Shown here one piece after another: positions 36,880 through 45,728 of a stretch of DNA of 64,000 bases; within the stretch, counting starts at the first letter, position 1, and each line of letters starts with the position of its first letter. The notes below the pieces were generated by a model that saw nothing but the letters and a program-made list of their open reading frames with translations, searched no databases and had not been told where the DNA came from. The stretch comes from an uncultured Roseovarius sp. (GTDB lineage: Bacteria > Pseudomonadota > Alphaproteobacteria > Rhodobacterales > Rhodobacteraceae). Made by a program: the position numbers and the translations under genes. The stretch is from assembly GCA_947503145.1 (NCBI GenBank), contig CANNCP010000002.1:124001-188000 (forward strand), read 5' to 3'.

Positions 36880-37157
36880 CAGGAATCGTCCGGTCCACTG
36901 TGTTCGGTATACGCCGCCGGATCAATCTGGTGTGGCAGTCCGCGCGAAAGCGTCACCGCACACAGCACCAGCGCGGCCCATATCGAAAAGAGATAGACCA
37001 CTTCGAGCGGAACCCCGAACAGCAGCCGGCGGATCGCAAACAGATTGAGGAACGGCGGCATCAGCAGCAACGCGGCAAAGACCGGGATCACAAAGCCCGC
37101 ATCCTGCCAACGTCGGCGCATGTCCGTGCGCGCTGGAACCCGGCCCGGCATCGTCAC
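36879..37157 (-). CDS. Small two-helix membrane protein of the symporter-kinase cassette (first copy)
   Basis: A 92-residue protein with two predicted membrane helices (~20-40 and ~49-70). It starts at a GTG (37157) that overlaps the receiver stop (GTGA) and ends one base into the kinase start, so it is translated between them. The paralogous cassette has a 109-residue protein in the same position with the same layout and a shared YLFSIWAALV / YIFGIWALLA segment. It may be a subunit of the symporter-kinase, comparable in position to CbrX of Pseudomonas. I know no named family. Confidence 0.8.
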   Translation of the reverse strand: MTMPGRVPARTDMRRRWQDAGFVIPVFAALLLMPPFLNLFAIRRLLFGVPLEVVYLFSIWAALVLCAVTLSRGLPHQIDPAAYTEHSGPDDS

Positions 37158-37531
37158 GCGACCGTACCTTTTGCAAGAAGCCTGGAGACTTCATCAATCA
37201 ATTCATCATTGTCGAATGGCTTGGTGATGAAGCCATCGGCTTTCAGATCCAGCGCCATCTGGCGATCCTGGCTCTGGCCCCGCGCCGTGAGGACCAGAAC
37301 CGGAATCTCGGCCAGATGCGGATCGCCGCGCAGGATGCGCAGAACATCAAGACCGCTGAGCTTTGGCATCATTATATCGAGCAACAATAGCCGTGGCCGC
37401 TGTTTGCGCACGCTGGTCAGCACCGCTTCACCATCGGTAACGGAATCCACTTTCCAGTTCGCATGCTCAAGAATGAAACGAAGCGGATCAAGAATTGCAG
37501 GCTCATCCTCTGCAATCAGTATGTCGGTCAT
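37154..37531 (-). CDS. Single-domain response regulator (first copy)
   Basis: A 125-residue CheY-like receiver with no output domain. The acidic pair is in IAEDEP, the phospho-acceptor is Asp52 (LLLLDIMMP), the switch threonine is in LTARGQ and the lysine is in FITKPFD. GGAGG precedes the ATG. It is first in the receiver, small-membrane-protein, kinase operon, with overlapping junctions throughout. Lacking a DNA-binding domain, it must act through another protein; the convergent DHp-containing XRE regulator is a candidate (inference). Confidence 0.93.
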   Translation of the reverse strand: MTDILIAEDEPAILDPLRFILEHANWKVDSVTDGEAVLTSVRKQRPRLLLLDIMMPKLSGLDVLRILRGDPHLAEIPVLVLTARGQSQDRQMALDLKADGFITKPFDNDELIDEVSRLLAKGTVA

Positions 37532-37774
37532 AGAGAATACCTCCCCCCCCGGTGATCTCTCATCCGGAGTAAAGCCCGTTTTCCGCTAATGCGCAACACA
37601 CCCTGCGCGTGAGGACTTTGAGGTGAACCACAAGAGCGCGAGGCGCTGCGCGGTGACAAAACGGCTCAGGTGATCGCAGCCAACGTCGGGTTGGCAAGTG
37701 ATACCCCGACCCAGATCAGCAGAGCACACGCTGCGTTGAGAACCTCACAGCCATTTGTTTTTGTTTGCTTAAAA

Positions 37775-37849
37775 TGGTGCCCGGGGGCGGAATCGAACCA
37801 CCGACACGAGGATTTTCAATCCACTGCTCTACCCCTGAGCTACCCGGGC
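37775..37849 (-). tRNA. tRNA-Phe (GAA)
   Basis: A complete cloverleaf on the minus strand: a 7-bp acceptor stem GCCCGGG/CCCGGGC, a D arm with AGCTCAGGGGTAGAGC, anticodon loop ATTGAAAAT (anticodon GAA) and T arm GGTTCGATTCC. CCA is encoded. It stands alone between the receiver gene and yacG, and no integrase or att-like duplication is visible beside it. Confidence 0.97.
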
Positions 37850-37927
37850 ACGGAGAACGCAAAGACGTTCGGGTGAGCGCGTTCTAGGCGAGGGGTGAGA
37901 GGCTGTCCAGAGGGTAAGCCAAAAAAA

Positions 37928-38119
37928 TCAATGTGGCCTGACAGGGGCGGACTTGGCCGCCTCTGCAGCTTCTTCTGCTGCTTCGATATCCTCGGGGTCC
38001 TGCGAGGGCAGCGCGTAGTCGCCGCTCAGCCACTTCCCCAAGTCGATATCCGCACAGCGTTGCGAGCAGAACGGGCGAAAGGCGGGATCGGTTTTCTTGG
38101 CACAGATCGGGCAGTTCAT
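37928..38119 (-). CDS. yacG: DNA gyrase inhibitor YacG
   Basis: A 63-residue zinc protein with the YacG pattern CPICAKKT and FCSQRCADIDLGKWLSGDY, supplying four cysteines. YacG binds GyrB and blocks gyrase binding to DNA. The acidic alanine-rich tail is typical. Its start overlaps the ribonuclease gene stop as ATGA, ending the maf-rne-yacG unit common in alphaproteobacteria. Confidence 0.95.
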   Translation of the reverse strand: MNCPICAKKTDPAFRPFCSQRCADIDLGKWLSGDYALPSQDPEDIEAAEEAAEAAKSAPVRPH

Positions 38120-39135
38120 AGCAGGCAGTTCTCCAGCGGGGCACGGTCGCGTTTCCTCTGCAGTTCAAAATGCCCCAGCGGCGTCCACCCGACAAGGGCC
38201 GTCTCCGTCGCATCGGCCCGGAACGCCGCACGCAGGGCGCTCTCGAACGGGCGGCGGTCCTTTTTTGCCATCGGCGCGAGGTCGAGCGTGATCTGCCCCC
38301 CCAGCCCCCGCAGCCGCAGTTGGCGTGGCAGCGCGCGGGCGGCAGCAAGATTGGCCTTGAGTGCGGCGGCGGGGCTGGCATCGCCGCCAGTGTTCACATC
38401 GACCGCGATCAGCGCGCGCGTCGGTTCCACATAAATCGCTCCACCGCCGGAGAGCGGCACCAGAGGGCCGCGCAGGGCCTCCAGCTGGTCAAGCACGCCG
38501 AGATCGGCAAACCCGCCTGGCACGCGATGTATGTCCTGTGCCTGCCATTCGCGCCAGGCATAGAGATGAGGCGCGTCGCCTTCGGTCAGCGTCTCTGCCT
38601 CGCCCTGCGCGTCGCTCGTGACCGCATGGGCCAGCTCTACCATCGCGTGAATGTCCTCGGCGATCTCGTCTGCATCGGCATCAACGCAGGAGGATCGCAG
38701 GATCAGGCCCATCGTGCCTGCATCCATCTCGGCGTGGGCGATCTCCAGCAGGCTGTCGCGCCGCCCTTCGTCGCGGATGCTGCGCGACACGTTCAGCCCC
38801 GGCGCGCCAGGGGTCACGATGGCATAGCGGCTCTTGAAGAGCAGCTTCTGCGTGACCGGGATCGCCTTGCCCGGTTCGGCATGGCCCGTGACCTGCACCA
38901 GCAGCGGCTGCCCCGGCGCCAGGCCCTTGACCTGCCGCAAAAAGGCCGAGCCGTCCGGGGTGCGCAGGAACATGCCGCCCTGCCCCTTGATGGGACGGTC
39001 GGCAATGGCGCGGTAGATGGTGCCGGGACGCGGGCCGTCGCTGTCCACCAGCAGATCGTCGAGCACGCCATCCACCAGCAGCGCCGCCGCCTCTTTGTCG
39101 CCGATATGGTCCAGAACGATCGTGCGTCCCTTCAT
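38116..39135 (-). CDS. Compact ribonuclease E/G family protein
   Basis: A 339-residue member of the RNase E/G family. The N-terminal S1-like part ([20 protein letters not shown]) precedes a DNase I-like catalytic domain. The two metal-binding aspartates are seen in [11 protein letters not shown] and [13 protein letters not shown]. It is much shorter than RNase E or RNase G and lacks the CPxC zinc-link, so it may not form the usual tetramer. The start at 39135 ([10 protein letters not shown]) overlaps maf as ATGA, and the stop overlaps yacG. Confidence 0.88.
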   Translation of the reverse strand: MKGRTIVLDHIGDKEAAALLVDGVLDDLLVDSDGPRPGTIYRAIADRPIKGQGGMFLRTPDGSAFLRQVKGLAPGQPLLVQVTGHAEPGKAIPVTQKLLFKSRYAIVTPGAPGLNVSRSIRDEGRRDSLLEIAHAEMDAGTMGLILRSSCVDADADEIAEDIHAMVELAHAVTSDAQGEAETLTEGDAPHLYAWREWQAQDIHRVPGGFADLGVLDQLEALRGPLVPLSGGGAIYVEPTRALIAVDVNTGGDASPAAALKANLAAARALPRQLRLRGLGGQITLDLAPMAKKDRRPFESALRAAFRADATETALVGWTPLGHFELQRKRDRAPLENCLL

Positions 39136-39734
39136 GTTGCCTGCCTCCAGAGCGGATAACCCGCCGCTTGCAAAAGCGCCGCTGCTTCCGCCAATGGCAG
39201 GCCGACGACGCCGGTAAACGATCCGTTCAGCCACGGGATCAGCGCGCCTGCGGGGCCTTGGATGGCGTAGCCGCCCGCCTTGCCCTGCCAGTCGCCGGTG
39301 GCGATGTATCCGCTCAGTTCCAGGTCCGAGAGACGTTTCATCCTGACATGGCTCAGCACGTCGCGCTGCCAGATCTGTTCACCCCGCCGCACCGCCACGG
39401 CCGTGATAACGCGGTGCCTGCGCCCCGAGAGGGCCTTCAGGAACGCCGCCGCCTCGGCGGCATCAGCGGGCTTGCCGAGAATACGCCGCCCCAACGCCAC
39501 GGTGGTATCAGCCGTCAACACGATGTCATCGGCCCCGACCTCGACCGCCAGCGCCTTTTCACGCGCCATGCGGACGCAATAGGGACGTGGCAGTTCTGCC
39601 TTGTGAGGCGTCTCATCAATGTCGGGCGGGCAGATATCGTCCGCCACAACGCCGATCTGCGCCAGCAACTCGCGGCGGCGCGGGCTGGCGGACCCCAAGA
39701 CAAATCTTGGGACCGGTTCAGGGGAAAGCGTCAT
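39132..39734 (-). CDS. maf: Maf family nucleotide pyrophosphatase
   Basis: A 200-residue Maf protein that hydrolyses non-canonical or excess nucleoside triphosphates to monophosphates. Motifs are [14 protein letters not shown] at the N-terminus, [15 protein letters not shown], and [13 protein letters not shown] followed by FTGVVGLPL. The start at 39734 follows GGAGGG; an in-frame ATG further upstream (39770) has no such signal. It is the first gene of the maf-rne-yacG unit downstream of infA. Confidence 0.95.
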   Translation of the reverse strand: MTLSPEPVPRFVLGSASPRRRELLAQIGVVADDICPPDIDETPHKAELPRPYCVRMAREKALAVEVGADDIVLTADTTVALGRRILGKPADAAEAAAFLKALSGRRHRVITAVAVRRGEQIWQRDVLSHVRMKRLSDLELSGYIATGDWQGKAGGYAIQGPAGALIPWLNGSFTGVVGLPLAEAAALLQAAGYPLWRQAT

Positions 39735-39802
39735 GGTGGCACCCTCCATTGCAACGCGGTGCGTCCGCATTCTGCTCTAGGCAAAATGCTTTCCCGCACG
39801 CA

Positions 39803-39819
39803 GCGAAGCTCCGCTTCGC
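39803..39819 (-). terminator. Hairpin directly after infA
   Basis: GCGAAGC and GCTTCGC are perfect 7-bp arms around a 3-nt loop, one base past the infA stop. No T run follows, so some read-through into maf is likely. Confidence 0.5.
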
Positions 39820-39820
39820 C

Positions 39821-40039
39821 CTACTTGAAACGATAGTTGATCCGGCCCTTGGTCAGATCATACGGGGTCATCTCGACCTGCACCTTGTCGCCGGCCAGAA
39901 CGCGAATGCGATTCTTGCGCATCTTGCCTGCCGTGTGCGCGATGATCTCATGGCCGTTTTCCAGCTCGACCTTGAATGTCGCGTTCGGCAGGAGTTCCTT
40001 GACGACACCGGGAAATTCGAGCGTATCTTCCTTGGCCAT
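39821..40039 (-). CDS. infA: Translation initiation factor IF-1
   Basis: A 72-residue S1/OB-fold protein with the standard IF-1 sequence ([50 protein letters not shown]). It helps IF-2 and IF-3 position the initiator tRNA on the 30S subunit. The start at 40039 follows TAGGAGACC. It lies upstream of maf-rne-yacG on the same strand. Confidence 0.98.
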   Translation of the reverse strand: MAKEDTLEFPGVVKELLPNATFKVELENGHEIIAHTAGKMRKNRIRVLAGDKVQVEMTPYDLTKGRINYRFK

Positions 40040-40130
40040 TTGGTCTCCTACATCCACTTCCCCGCCAAACTGCGGATGCGGCAGTAAATGGCCCCATTCG
40101 CCGGGATTTTCAAGCCTCTAAAGCGTTTTG

Positions 40131-41015
40131 TTAGCCAAGCCGCGTAAATACGGTGTTCGCATCCCGGCCGACCTGCTCCTGCCAGTGGGTGCGGTTGAGG
40201 ACGACACCGTCGGCGCGCACATGCGCGATCCTGCCCGGATCGACCTCGGCATAGGTCCAGCCGGGTTTGTTCAGTTCCCCTTCTGCCAGAACCCCGGTGG
40301 GCGGAAACCCGGTATCGGGCGGGCCGAACACACCGCCCGTGCCGATGCCCTCATCTGTCGCAGGCGACCACGGCGCAGCCCCGACGAGCGAGGACATCAC
40401 GCTCACACATTGCTGCTCCAGCGCGCGGGCCATCGCACCAATACGCACCCGCCAATAACCGGTCAGCGCCTCGGTACACGACGGCACCAGAATCAGATCG
40501 GCGTCGGACACCGCACGGCCCAGCAGCGGAAACTCACTGTCGTAGCAGATCAGCACGGCGATCTTGCCCAGGCCGGTGTCAAAGACCTGCAACGGCCCGC
40601 CCGGCGCGATATCCCACGGATCGCGCTCGAACCGGGTCATGATCTGCTTGTCCTGAAGCCCGCGCCCGCCAGTGGGCGAAAAGAGCCGCGCGCGGTTCAC
40701 CGGCCGCTCACTCACCGTTTCGTCAAAAACCGGCGCCGATGCGGCAAGGATATGCACCTTGTACCGGGCCGCCAGATCCGCATGCAGATCGTCTGCATCC
40801 ACAATCCGGTCCGAGACCGCATGCAGACAACCCTCCAGATCGGCCGCGACCTCCGGCCCGGCGAGCATCGACAGCTCCATCGCGCCGTATTCGGGAAAAA
40901 CAAGCAGCTCGGCCCCCTGCCCGGCGGCACCGCTCACCCAGTCCGTGAGCTTTTCAGAGTATTCCGACCAGCTCCTGAGAGGATCAAGCGGATAGGCGGC
41001 GGTTGCGATTTTCAT
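40131..41015 (-). CDS. Carbon-nitrogen hydrolase (nitrilase superfamily)
   Basis: A 294-residue nitrilase-fold amidohydrolase. The Glu-Lys-Cys triad is visible: Glu42 in LLVFPEYG, Lys in GLQDKQIMTRFERD and Cys near residue 159 in AVLICYDSEFP. The substrate cannot be read from the sequence; relatives cleave omega-amides, carbamoyl compounds or simple nitriles. The start is an ATG at 41015 with a weak ribosome site. It stands alone between an ABC exporter and infA. Confidence 0.88.
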   Translation of the reverse strand: MKIATAAYPLDPLRSWSEYSEKLTDWVSGAAGQGAELLVFPEYGAMELSMLAGPEVAADLEGCLHAVSDRIVDADDLHADLAARYKVHILAASAPVFDETVSERPVNRARLFSPTGGRGLQDKQIMTRFERDPWDIAPGGPLQVFDTGLGKIAVLICYDSEFPLLGRAVSDADLILVPSCTEALTGYWRVRIGAMARALEQQCVSVMSSLVGAAPWSPATDEGIGTGGVFGPPDTGFPPTGVLAEGELNKPGWTYAEVDPGRIAHVRADGVVLNRTHWQEQVGRDANTVFTRLG

Positions 41016-41183
41016 GGGCTCACCCTACCCGCGCGGCGCGTGCAGTCCAGCCCAAAAGGCCTTTCATTTTTCCAAAAATACTCCCGCCGGAGGCGTCTGC
41101 GCCTTTGGCAAGGTCATTGGTGAACATTGAAAGCGAGCACAACACCTGGTGATATTCCGGACGACACATCCGCATATTGCACC

Positions 41184-41208
41184 CACCGGCCCTCTCAAGG
41201 GGCCGGTG
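41184..41208. terminator. Hairpin downstream of ABC exporter gene
   Basis: CACCGGCCC (41184-41192) pairs with GGGCCGGTG (41200-41208) over a 7-nt loop in the 289-bp gap between the ABC exporter stop and the nitrilase start. It is a plausible terminator for the exporter; a T run is lacking. Confidence 0.5.
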
Positions 41209-41304
41209 CGCAAAAGCCAGAGCGCCGTCAGGCGCACTATCAGGTCAAGACCGCGAATCAGGCCGATGCGTCCTGCGCAATGCACGGCATCAGGCCGGGA
41301 TCGC

Positions 41305-43101
41305 TCAGACCGTCTCGCCGTCGGTGAATTGCAGCTTTGCCAGGCGCGCATAGAGCCCGCCTTCGACCACCAGGCTGTCATGGGTGCCCGTCGCGACAAT
41401 CCGGCCATCTTCCATCACGATGATTCTGTCCGCCTTCTTCACCGTGGCCAGGCGGTGCGCGACGATGATCGTGGTGCGCCCGCTTGCCAGGGCCTCGACC
41501 GCATGCTGCACCGCGCGCTCGCTCTCGGCATCAAGCGCCGATGTGGCCTCGTCCAGCAGCAGCACGGGCGCGTCGCGTAGGATCGCGCGGGCAATGGCGA
41601 TACGTTGCTTCTGTCCGCCCGACAACATCACCCCGCGCTCGCCCACCTGGCTGTCATAGCCTTCGGGCAGGGTGACGATGAAATCATGCGCTGCCGCCGC
41701 GCGCGCGGCGGCCTCGACCTCGGCGTCGCTGGCATCAAGCCGCCCGAACCGGATGTTCTCGCGGGCTGACATGGCAAAAATCACCGGATCCTGCGGCACC
41801 AGCGCCATATGACGCCGGAAATCGGCGCGCCGCATGTCCCGCAGGTCCACACCGTCAAGGGTGATGCGCCCTGTTTCGGGATCATAGAACCGCTGGATCA
41901 GCTGAACCACCGTTGTCTTGCCCGCGCCCGACGGGCCGACAAGCGCGACGGTCTCGCCCGGTGCGATCGTCAGATCGAGCCCATCCAGCGCCGCCACATC
42001 AGGCCGCGACGGATAGTGAAAGCGCACGTTCTCAAAGCTGATCGCGCCGGTGACTTCTGTGGGCAAGGCCACTGGTGCCGCCGGGTCCGTGACCGGGTCC
42101 TGCGCGTTCAGCAGATCGACCAACCGCTCGGTCGCGCCTGCCGCACGCTGCAATTCTCCCCAGATTTCCGACAGCGCGGCGACCGCGCCGGCGACCATGA
42201 CCGAATAGATCACGAACTGCACCAGCGTCCCTGCGGTCAACTCGCCCGCGCGCACGGCATGTGCGCCGAACCACAAGACGCCCACGACACCGGTAAAGAC
42301 GAGAAAGATCACGATCACTGTCATCAGCGCACGGGTGCGCACCCGTTGTCGCGCCGCCTCGTAGCTGTGTTCGGTCACGTCGGCAAAGCTGACACGCGTG
42401 GCATCCTCGTGGGTAAAGGCCTGCACCGTCTGCACGCTCAGCAATGCCTCGGAGGCGGTGCCGGAGCTTTCGGCGATCCAGTCCTGATTCTCCCGGCTCA
42501 GCTTGCGCAGGCGGCGGCCCAGCGTCAGGATCGGCACCACCACCAGCGGCACGATCAACAGAACCAGCCCCGCCAGCTTGGCCGAGGTGATGAGCATCAG
42601 GATCAACCCGCCGAGAAAGATCAGCAGGTTGCGCAGTGCGATCGAGACGGACGAACCGATCACGCTGAGAATCAGCGTGGTATCGGTGGTGATCCGGCTC
42701 AGGATCTCACCCGTCATGGTGCGCTCGAAAAACACGGGACTCATACCGATCACCCGGTCGAATACCGCCTTGCGAACATCCGCCACGACACGCTCGCCCA
42801 GCTTTGAGATCAGCGCGTATCGCAGGCCGGTGCCCAATGCCAACAGGGCCGCGATGGCCAGCGCCGCCATGAAATACTGGTCGAGGATCGCACCGCTCTC
42901 GGCGTTGAAATTGTCGATCACCCGTCGCACCGCCAGCGGCAGGACCAGCGACACTCCGGCCGTCAGTATCAGTGCCAGACCGGCGGCAACGGCCAGCCAT
43001 TTGTAGGGCGCGATAAAGGGCGTCAGCGCGCCCAGCGCACCGATGCGTTTCGATTTTTCGCGATCCAGCAGATCCGCGCCATTTTCGGCCCTGCGTACCA
43101 T
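41305..43101 (-). CDS. ABC exporter, fused membrane and ATPase domains (MsbA-like)
   Basis: A 598-residue half-transporter. Residues ~25-330 carry six membrane helices. Residues ~355-595 are the ATPase, with Walker A LVGPSGAGKTT, signature LSGGQKQRIAIARAIL and Walker B VLLLDEATSALD. Homologues are lipid A, multidrug or polysaccharide exporters; the cargo is not evident. The coding sequence may begin slightly inside the stated start (MVRRAENGADLLD). It lies 93 bp after mltG on the same strand. Confidence 0.92.
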   Translation of the reverse strand: MVRRAENGADLLDREKSKRIGALGALTPFIAPYKWLAVAAGLALILTAGVSLVLPLAVRRVIDNFNAESGAILDQYFMAALAIAALLALGTGLRYALISKLGERVVADVRKAVFDRVIGMSPVFFERTMTGEILSRITTDTTLILSVIGSSVSIALRNLLIFLGGLILMLITSAKLAGLVLLIVPLVVVPILTLGRRLRKLSRENQDWIAESSGTASEALLSVQTVQAFTHEDATRVSFADVTEHSYEAARQRVRTRALMTVIVIFLVFTGVVGVLWFGAHAVRAGELTAGTLVQFVIYSVMVAGAVAALSEIWGELQRAAGATERLVDLLNAQDPVTDPAAPVALPTEVTGAISFENVRFHYPSRPDVAALDGLDLTIAPGETVALVGPSGAGKTTVVQLIQRFYDPETGRITLDGVDLRDMRRADFRRHMALVPQDPVIFAMSARENIRFGRLDASDAEVEAAARAAAAHDFIVTLPEGYDSQVGERGVMLSGGQKQRIAIARAILRDAPVLLLDEATSALDAESERAVQHAVEALASGRTTIIVAHRLATVKKADRIIVMEDGRIVATGTHDSLVVEGGLYARLAKLQFTDGETV

Positions 43102-43194
43102 GCTATGTCCTTTGTGCTTTTTCGCCGGTCATGGGCGTCTGCGGGCATGGGGTCAATAGGTTGTCATGCCGCAGGGGAGGTGCGCGCGCAGGGA

Positions 43195-44352
43195 TCACTG
43201 CGACTGGGTGCGCTCGGCTTCGATCTGACGCCATTTGGCAACATTGGCGTTATGCTCATCGAGTGTTTCGGCAAAGGCATGTCCGCCAGTCCCGTCAGCC
43301 ACGAAATACACATAGTTGGTCGCGGCCGGGCTGACGGCTGCCTGGATGCTGGCGCGGCCCGGATTGGCAATCGGTGTCGCCGGCAGCCCGTCAATGACAT
43401 AGGTGTTCCACGGGGTTTCGCCGCGTAGCTCGCTCTGGCGCAGCCCGCGTCCCAGCGCGCCCTTGCCCTCGGTGACGCCGTAGATCACGGTGGGGTCGGT
43501 CTGAAGACGCATGCCGCGGTTCAGGCGGTTGACGAAAACCGAGGCAACCTGGTCGCGCTCTTCCGCCACGCCCGTTTCCTTTTCGATGATTGACGCGAGA
43601 ATCAGCATCTCTTCGGGGCTGTCCAGTGGTAGATCGGGATCGCGGTTTTCCCACGCGGCGGCCACAAAGGCCTCCTGCGCCTCCTGCATGCGGGTGATGA
43701 CGGACGCGCGGGTATCGCCTTCGCGCATCTCGTAGCTGTCGGGCGCGAGGCTACCTTCGGGCGGGACCGTTTCCAGGTTACCTTCCAGCACATCCACGGA
43801 TTTCAGCGCATCAACGATCTGCCAACTGGTTGCGCCCTCCGCGATGGATACGCGGTAGCGTGTGTCGCCCTCGGCGCGCACATCCGTAAACGCGGACGGT
43901 GCATCCTCTTGCTTGAGGTCAAAGGCGGCCTTTTCCACGTAGCGGCCCGTGGCCGGATCAAGCTCGCGCACCTCGACTTCTGAGCGGATCACGCCGATGC
44001 GGTAGATGACTTCGGTGCCGCAGGTGCTGGCGCCGCCCCTTGTGATGATCTCGGTAATCTCGGACATGCTGGCCGCTTTGGGGATCAGCCAGCTGCCCGC
44101 CTTCAGTGCTTCGCTCTTGTCTGTGTATTCTGCCCCGATGCGGAAAATCGCGGCGCTGGTCACGGCCTTTTCCGCGGCCAGCTTGGTCGATACCCGGCGC
44201 ATCGAACTGCCTCCCTCGACCCGCAGGCAGATCTGCTCTTCCAGCGGTCCGGCAGTGTTATAGCTGTTCTGCCCCCATAGAATCACCCCACCCAGAAGGA
44301 AGGTCAGGACCACCAGAAAGGTCAGAGCGCTCGACGCAATATGGCGCCACAT
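43195..44352 (-). CDS. mltG: Endolytic murein transglycosylase MltG
   Basis: A 385-residue inner-membrane protein. A single N-terminal membrane helix (~6-30) is followed by a LysM-like region and the YceG/MltG catalytic domain with the active glutamate in ILASIIEKETGVAEERDQVA and the family segment LQTDPTVIYG. It cuts nascent glycan strands and helps set their length. Its ATG at 44352 overlaps the fabF stop by one base (TAATG), as in many alphaproteobacteria, so expression is linked to fatty acid synthesis. Confidence 0.95.
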   Translation of the reverse strand: MWRHIASSALTFLVVLTFLLGGVILWGQNSYNTAGPLEEQICLRVEGGSSMRRVSTKLAAEKAVTSAAIFRIGAEYTDKSEALKAGSWLIPKAASMSEITEIITRGGASTCGTEVIYRIGVIRSEVEVRELDPATGRYVEKAAFDLKQEDAPSAFTDVRAEGDTRYRVSIAEGATSWQIVDALKSVDVLEGNLETVPPEGSLAPDSYEMREGDTRASVITRMQEAQEAFVAAAWENRDPDLPLDSPEEMLILASIIEKETGVAEERDQVASVFVNRLNRGMRLQTDPTVIYGVTEGKGALGRGLRQSELRGETPWNTYVIDGLPATPIANPGRASIQAAVSPAATNYVYFVADGTGGHAFAETLDEHNANVAKWRQIEAERTQSQ

Positions 44353-45611
44353 TATCGCAGCTTCCCGATACACAGGCTCGCATTGGTGCCGCCAAAGCCA
44401 AAACTGTTGGACATCACGATATCGACCTTGCGCTCGCGACTGGTGTTCGGAACCAGGTCAATCGGCGTTTCCACCGCTGGATTGTCCAGATTGATCGTGG
44501 GTGGCACGATCTGATCCCGGATTGCGAGAATAGAGAATATGCCCTCAATGGCACCCGCCGCGCCCAGCAGGTGCCCGGTCGCGGATTTGGTCGAACTCAT
44601 CGTCGCCTTGCCCGCCGCATTGCCCAGCAGCCGTTCAACAGCCTTCAGCTCGATCGTGTCGGCCATGGTCGAGGTGCCGTGTGCATTGATGTAATCCACA
44701 TCTGCCGCATCGACGCCCGCATGATTCAGCGCGCTCTGCATTGCGCGGTAGCCGCCATTGCCATCCTCGGAGGGGGCGGTAATGTGATAGGCGTCGCCTG
44801 ACAGGCCGTACCCCAGAACTTCGGCATAAATTTTCGCGCCGCGCGCCTGCGCGTGCTCCAGCGATTCGAGCACGACGACGCCCGCGCCCTCGCCCATCAC
44901 GAACCCGTCGCGATCCGTATCATAGGGGCGGCTGGCGGATTTGGGGTCGTCCGCCCATTTGGTGCTGAGCGCCTTGCACGCGTTGAACCCGGCAATACCG
45001 ATCTCGCAGATTGCGGCTTCGGCCCCGCCCGCCACCATCACATCGGCGTCGCCGAACATGATCAGCCGCGCAGCATCACCAATCGCATGCGCACCGGTAG
45101 AACAGGCGGTGACGACCGAATGGTTCGGCCCTTTGAAGCCGTAGCGGATACCAACCTGCCCCGAGATGAGATTGATCAACGCACCGGGAATGAAAAACGG
45201 CGAGACACGGCGCACGCCCTTGTCACGGATCACCAGCGTCGTCTGTTCGATGGATTGTAGCCCGCCGATTCCCGACCCGATCATGACGCCGGTGCGCAGG
45301 CGGCTTTCCTCATCCTCGGGCATCCAGCCGGCATCCTCGACCGCCTGCTGGGCAGCCGCAACGCCGTAGAGGATGAAATCATCGACCTTGCGGCGCTCTT
45401 TCGGCTCCATGTAGTGATCCGGGCTGAACGTACCGTCCGAGCCGTCACCATAGGGCACTTCGCAGGCGTATTTGGTGATCACATTGCTGGCATCGAACCG
45501 TGTGATCGGTCCGGCACCGGATTCGCCAGCCAATAGGCGGCTCCAGGTTTCTTCGACGCCGGAGGCCAGCGGTGTGACCAAACCCAAGCCTGTTACAACG
45601 ACACGACGCAT
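44352..45611 (-). CDS. fabF: Beta-ketoacyl-ACP synthase II
   Basis: A 419-residue condensing enzyme of fatty acid elongation. The Cys-His-His active site is seen in VVTACSTGAHA, YINAHGTSTMAD and TGHLLGAAGA. The start at 45611 (MRRVVVTGLG) follows GAGGGG. It extends acyl-ACP using malonyl-ACP. It lies downstream of acpP but is separated from it by a HisA-like gene, and it overlaps mltG by one base. Confidence 0.97.
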   Translation of the reverse strand: MRRVVVTGLGLVTPLASGVEETWSRLLAGESGAGPITRFDASNVITKYACEVPYGDGSDGTFSPDHYMEPKERRKVDDFILYGVAAAQQAVEDAGWMPEDEESRLRTGVMIGSGIGGLQSIEQTTLVIRDKGVRRVSPFFIPGALINLISGQVGIRYGFKGPNHSVVTACSTGAHAIGDAARLIMFGDADVMVAGGAEAAICEIGIAGFNACKALSTKWADDPKSASRPYDTDRDGFVMGEGAGVVVLESLEHAQARGAKIYAEVLGYGLSGDAYHITAPSEDGNGGYRAMQSALNHAGVDAADVDYINAHGTSTMADTIELKAVERLLGNAAGKATMSSTKSATGHLLGAAGAIEGIFSILAIRDQIVPPTINLDNPAVETPIDLVPNTSRERKVDIVMSNSFGFGGTNASLCIGKLR

Positions 45612-45728
45612 ACTGCGGCCCCTCAATCTGCTTCTTGGCCCAGTGCATACCCCGGCTTGCCCCTCAGGGGCAAGACAAAGCCGGAACGCGCGAACCGCAA
45701 TTCACTCCGCCGTCCGGAGGTCAGCGAT

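Noticed and set aside
37775..37849. tRNA-Phe as an integration site for a genomic island
   Set aside because: No integrase and no duplicated 3' tRNA segment is visible on either side within the window.
41305..43101. Naming the ABC exporter msbA
   Set aside because: The fold and motifs fit, but many MsbA-like exporters exist and nothing here fixes lipid A as cargo.
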